From an uncultured Clostridia bacterium (GTDB taxonomy: Bacteria; Bacillota; Clostridia; Christensenellales; Aristaeellaceae): 8,929 bases of DNA. A program made the translations under genes and the position numbers. The DNA is taken from positions 1 to 8,929 of the forward strand of contig CAMDVP010000118.1 in NCBI GenBank assembly GCA_945877525.1, in the 5' to 3' direction. Under the pieces are notes generated by a model, which had not been told where the DNA came from, made no database searches, and saw nothing but the letters and a program-made list of their open reading frames with translations. Below, piece after piece: positions 6,601 to 8,929 of this stretch (position 1 is its first letter; the number at the start of each line of letters is the position of its first letter).

Positions 6601-6670
6601 CTGATTCTCCCGCCGGGGTCGACCCTGAAGGAGAAATCCGGTCAGCGTCATCGGCACCCCGCGCGGGGTG
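6601..6670 (+). repeat. Second group of palindromes before the permease ribosome-binding site
   Basis: TTCTCC (6605-6610) pairs with GGAGAA (6630-6635), enclosing the perfect palindrome GGGTCGACCC (6616-6625). After it comes the perfect 16-bp palindrome CACCCCGCGCGGGGTG (6655-6670), 24 nt before the permease ATG. The same GGGGTG recurs at 6684-6689 within the ribosome-binding region, so CACCCC can pair with either copy. The pairings are visible; any switching is inference. Confidence 0.5.
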
Positions 6671-6694
6671 ATATCAAGCAAAAGGGGTGGAGGT

Positions 6695-7678
6695 ATGCAG
6701 AAGGTTTCCGCAAATTCGCAGCTTGCCCCCAGGCGCAAGCGCAAATCCATCAGCTATGACAAATACGGTTACCTGTTTGTGGTGCCGTTCTTCATCGTAT
6801 TCCTGATTTTTCAGCTGTATCCCATTTTCTTTACGTTCCGCACGTCCCTGACGGACGCGGCCGGCTGGAACAAAATTCTTGAAAACGACATTATCGGCTT
6901 TGCGAATTTCGCCAAGCTGTTCGACTTTGGCAGCGAGGTTTCCAGGTACTTCTGGCAGTCCATCGGCAACACGGTGATCATGTGGCTGTGCAACTTTATT
7001 CCGCAGATTGGCATGGCGCTGCTGCTGGCCAGCTGGTTTACCGACAGCCGGATGCACCTGAAATTCCAGGGCGGCTTCAAGGTGATGATCTTCATGCCCA
7101 ACATCATCACCGCCGCCACCATCGGTATGCTGTTCTACTCCCTGTTCAACTATCCCGTGGCCCCCATCAACACCCTTTTGCAGAATCTGGGCATCTTCAA
7201 CGCGCCCTTTGAGTATTTCCGCTCTACCGCGGCCTCCCGCGGGATTGTGTCCTTCATCCAGTGGTGGATGTGGTACGGCAATACCATGATTATCATGATT
7301 GCCGGCATCCTGGGCATCAGCCCGTCGCTGTTCGAAGCCTCGCTGGTGGACGGCTGCACCAGTCGACAGGTGTTCTGGAAAATCACCCTGCCGCTGATCA
7401 AGCCCATTCTCCTGTACAACCTGGTCACCTCCCTCGTGGGCGGCCTGACCATGTTCGACATCCCGCACCTGATGACCCAGGGCAACCCCAACTATACCAC
7501 CAACACCGTGGCGCGCTTCATTTACACCCAGGCATTTGAATCCCCCAACAACTTCAACATGGCCAGCGCCGCGTCGGTGATTCTGTTCTTCATCATCGTC
7601 ATCTGCTCGCTGATCCTCTCCTTCATTATGAAGGATCGCAATCCTGCTGAGAAGAAGCTGAGGAGGGCTGGCAAATGA
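6695..7678 (+). CDS. Carbohydrate ABC transporter permease, MalF/UgpA type (CUT1, first permease)
   Basis: A 327-residue inner-membrane subunit that with the next protein forms the sugar channel. There is a basic cytoplasmic N-terminus (APRRKRKS), then about six membrane helices near residues 26-47, 90-115, 129-151, 185-208, 234-255 and 290-311. The EAA loop that docks on the ATPase is at 214-237 (EASLVDGCTSRQVFWKITLP). The ATG at 6695 is chosen although GGAGG is only 1 nt away; AAAGGGG at 6681-6687 may serve instead. A GTG at 6668 would add nine residues but has no ribosome-binding site and lies in the palindrome. The 3' end overlaps the next gene as ATGA, which indicates translational coupling. 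The ATPase is not in this window. Confidence 0.93.
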   Translation: MQKVSANSQLAPRRKRKSISYDKYGYLFVVPFFIVFLIFQLYPIFFTFRTSLTDAAGWNKILENDIIGFANFAKLFDFGSEVSRYFWQSIGNTVIMWLCNFIPQIGMALLLASWFTDSRMHLKFQGGFKVMIFMPNIITAATIGMLFYSLFNYPVAPINTLLQNLGIFNAPFEYFRSTAASRGIVSFIQWWMWYGNTMIIMIAGILGISPSLFEASLVDGCTSRQVFWKITLPLIKPILLYNLVTSLVGGLTMFDIPHLMTQGNPNYTTNTVARFIYTQAFESPNNFNMASAASVILFFIIVICSLILSFIMKDRNPAEKKLRRAGK

Positions 7679-8929
7679 AAACGAAGAGCCGTATTGCCTT
7701 TATCGTGCTGATCCTTCTGACGCTCCTTTGCATGTTCCTGCCCATTGCATCCTTTGAGGATAACACGGCCGCGTCCATCGCCGCTGATGTGGAAAAGCAG
7801 CAGAGCCGCGTGGAAAGCGAGCAGGCCAAGCTGGAACGCTATGTCAAGGGCGGCAAGGATCAGGAAACCCTGGACAAGCAAAAAACCAAGATTGAGAAGG
7901 AACAGGCCAAGCTGGACGATCTGCTGGCCAAGCAGGAGGAGCTGCTGAGCGCCGACGCTGCCAGCGGGCTGAGCTATTCGCTTTTGCCGGGCCGTCTGCC
8001 GGATGGCATTGAAATCGACATGCAGGTTGTCAATCAGAACGGCGGCGTGTATCCCACCGGCTTTACCAGCTACTATGCCTGCGTTTACCTGTCCGCGGCG
8101 CTGCTGGTGATTTCCCTGGCGCTGCTGCTGGCGGGGGGCGGCAGACTGGTCAGCAAATGCTTCACCTTTTCCAGCTTCGCCAATCTGGCTGCTGTGATAC
8201 TGCTGGCCTATGCGGTGCTGCGCCTGCATGGCATTCCCGTCAAGCTGCCGTACAGCAACGCCATCATGAACCCCTGGGTGGTGATTCCCCTGCTGGTGCT
8301 GCCCACCGCGGCGCTGTTTGTCAACATTACCGCCATGCCCAACACCAAGCGTTCCATGATCTATGTGCTGTGCATCTTCCTCAGCGCGCTGAGCCTGCTG
8401 CCCTTCTGGATCATGATGGTCAACGCCACCCGCAATTCCCAGCAGATTCAGTCCAGCGTGTCGCTGATTCCCTCCTCCTTCCTGTCGTACAACTGGAAGG
8501 TGCTGGCGGACAAGAACTTCGACGTGCTGCTTGGCTTCAAAAACAGCGCCATCATCGCCTTCGGCTCGACCATTCTCAGCGTGTATTTCTCCGCGCTGAC
8601 CGCCTATGGCCTGACCGTGTACAAGTTCAAGGGCGCGAAGTTCCTGTACAGCGTGATTCTGGCCATTATCATGATCCCCGGTCAGGTGACCGGCACGGGC
8701 TTCTACATGTTCATGTACCGCCTGGGCTGGACCAACAGCTACCTGCCGCTGATCATCCCCTCCATTGCCGCGGCCTCGACGGTGTTCTTCTTCAAGCAAT
8801 ACCTGGAGGCCAACTTCCAGATTTCCCTGGTGGAGGCGGCGCGCATCGACGGCGCGGGCGAGTTCTACACCTACAACAAGATCATCATGCCCATCATGGT
8901 GCCCGCCATGGCAACCATGGGCATCATGG
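7675..8929 (+). CDS. Carbohydrate ABC transporter permease, MalG type, with large N-terminal coiled-coil/membrane extension; 3' end outside window
   Basis: This is the second channel subunit; 418 residues are visible and the frame is open at the window end. From about residue 226 it is an ordinary MalG-type permease: first helix (SMIYVLCIFLSALSLLPFWI), NATRNSQQI loop, LGFKNSAIIA opening the MetI-like domain, then the EAA loop EAARIDGAGEFYTYNKIIMP at 387-406. Ahead of this lie about 225 extra residues: a helix at 8-27; a charged coiled coil at about 37-93 with two EQAKL(E/D) repeats; a non-helical stretch to about 131; and helices near 133-155, 163-184 and 202-221. Four added helices keep the usual N-in topology, so the coiled coil should face outwards; RLVSK and NTKRS fit the inside. 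The ATG overlaps the previous stop codon (ATGA) and has AGGAGG 8 nt upstream. No ribosome-binding site precedes the internal ATGs at 8335 or 8356, so the extension appears genuinely translated. Confidence 0.9.
   Translation, partial: MKTKSRIAFIVLILLTLLCMFLPIASFEDNTAASIAADVEKQQSRVESEQAKLERYVKGGKDQETLDKQKTKIEKEQAKLDDLLAKQEELLSADAASGLSYSLLPGRLPDGIEIDMQVVNQNGGVYPTGFTSYYACVYLSAALLVISLALLLAGGGRLVSKCFTFSSFANLAAVILLAYAVLRLHGIPVKLPYSNAIMNPWVVIPLLVLPTAALFVNITAMPNTKRSMIYVLCIFLSALSLLPFWIMMVNATRNSQQIQSSVSLIPSSFLSYNWKVLADKNFDVLLGFKNSAIIAFGSTILSVYFSALTAYGLTVYKFKGAKFLYSVILAIIMIPGQVTGTGFYMFMYRLGWTNSYLPLIIPSIAAASTVFFFKQYLEANFQISLVEAARIDGAGEFYTYNKIIMPIMVPAMATMGIM

Noticed and set aside
6668..6694. GTG at 6668 as the start of the first permease
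   Set aside because: No ribosome-binding site precedes it, it lies in a perfect palindrome, and the added residues (SSKRGGG) come from translating the ribosome-binding region.
7522..8799. 425-codon minus-strand open frame opposite the second permease
   Set aside because: Gln/His/Gly-rich shadow of a real membrane protein whose helices, EAA loop and ribosome-binding site are on the plus strand.

Overview
The window looks like a piece of a GC-rich Gram-positive (Bacillota, class Clostridia) chromosome. The clues are a MutS2 closely matching the Firmicute form, a clostridial-type MurA, strong AGGAGG ribosome-binding sites, sigma-A-like promoters (TTGnnn-17-TATAAT) and a sugar ABC transporter whose binding protein carries a Gram-positive style signal sequence. 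The overall feel is Oscillospirales/Christensenellales, but the order cannot be fixed from sequence reading alone. I see no transposase, phage gene, CRISPR array, tRNA or rRNA.

Left part (1-3770), housekeeping. The 3' two thirds of mutS2 run rightwards and end at 1688. Facing it is a leftward pair, murA (peptidoglycan precursor synthesis) followed after 22 nt by a small J-domain/TPR-like protein gene. The two transcripts converge on a 173-bp gap that holds a perfect-stem bidirectional terminator and, before it, a compact array of inverted repeats that folds on paper into a three-way junction. murA has a very good promoter (TTGCGC-17-TATAAT).

Middle (3675-4059). The gap between murA and the next rightward gene is 385 bp. 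It holds the two divergent promoters and several palindromes. The most telling is GCAACGTTGC, placed between the -35 and -10 of the lacI-type promoter, which is the kind of CpG-centred site LacI-family proteins bind, so autoregulation is likely.

Right part (4060-8929), a carbohydrate-uptake locus: LacI-family regulator, family 1 solute-binding protein, MalF-type permease and MalG-type permease (cut off by the window end). No ATPase gene is present; CUT1 transporters often share a MsmX-type ATPase encoded elsewhere. The regulator presumably senses the imported sugar or a product of it; the sugar cannot be told from the sequence. Stem-loops between the binding-protein and permease genes probably help keep binding-protein levels above permease levels.

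The most unusual item is the second permease. Instead of starting at the usual first helix, it carries about 225 extra N-terminal residues: a membrane helix, a roughly 100-residue outward-facing segment with a coiled coil, and three more helices, all ahead of an otherwise ordinary MalG-type domain.
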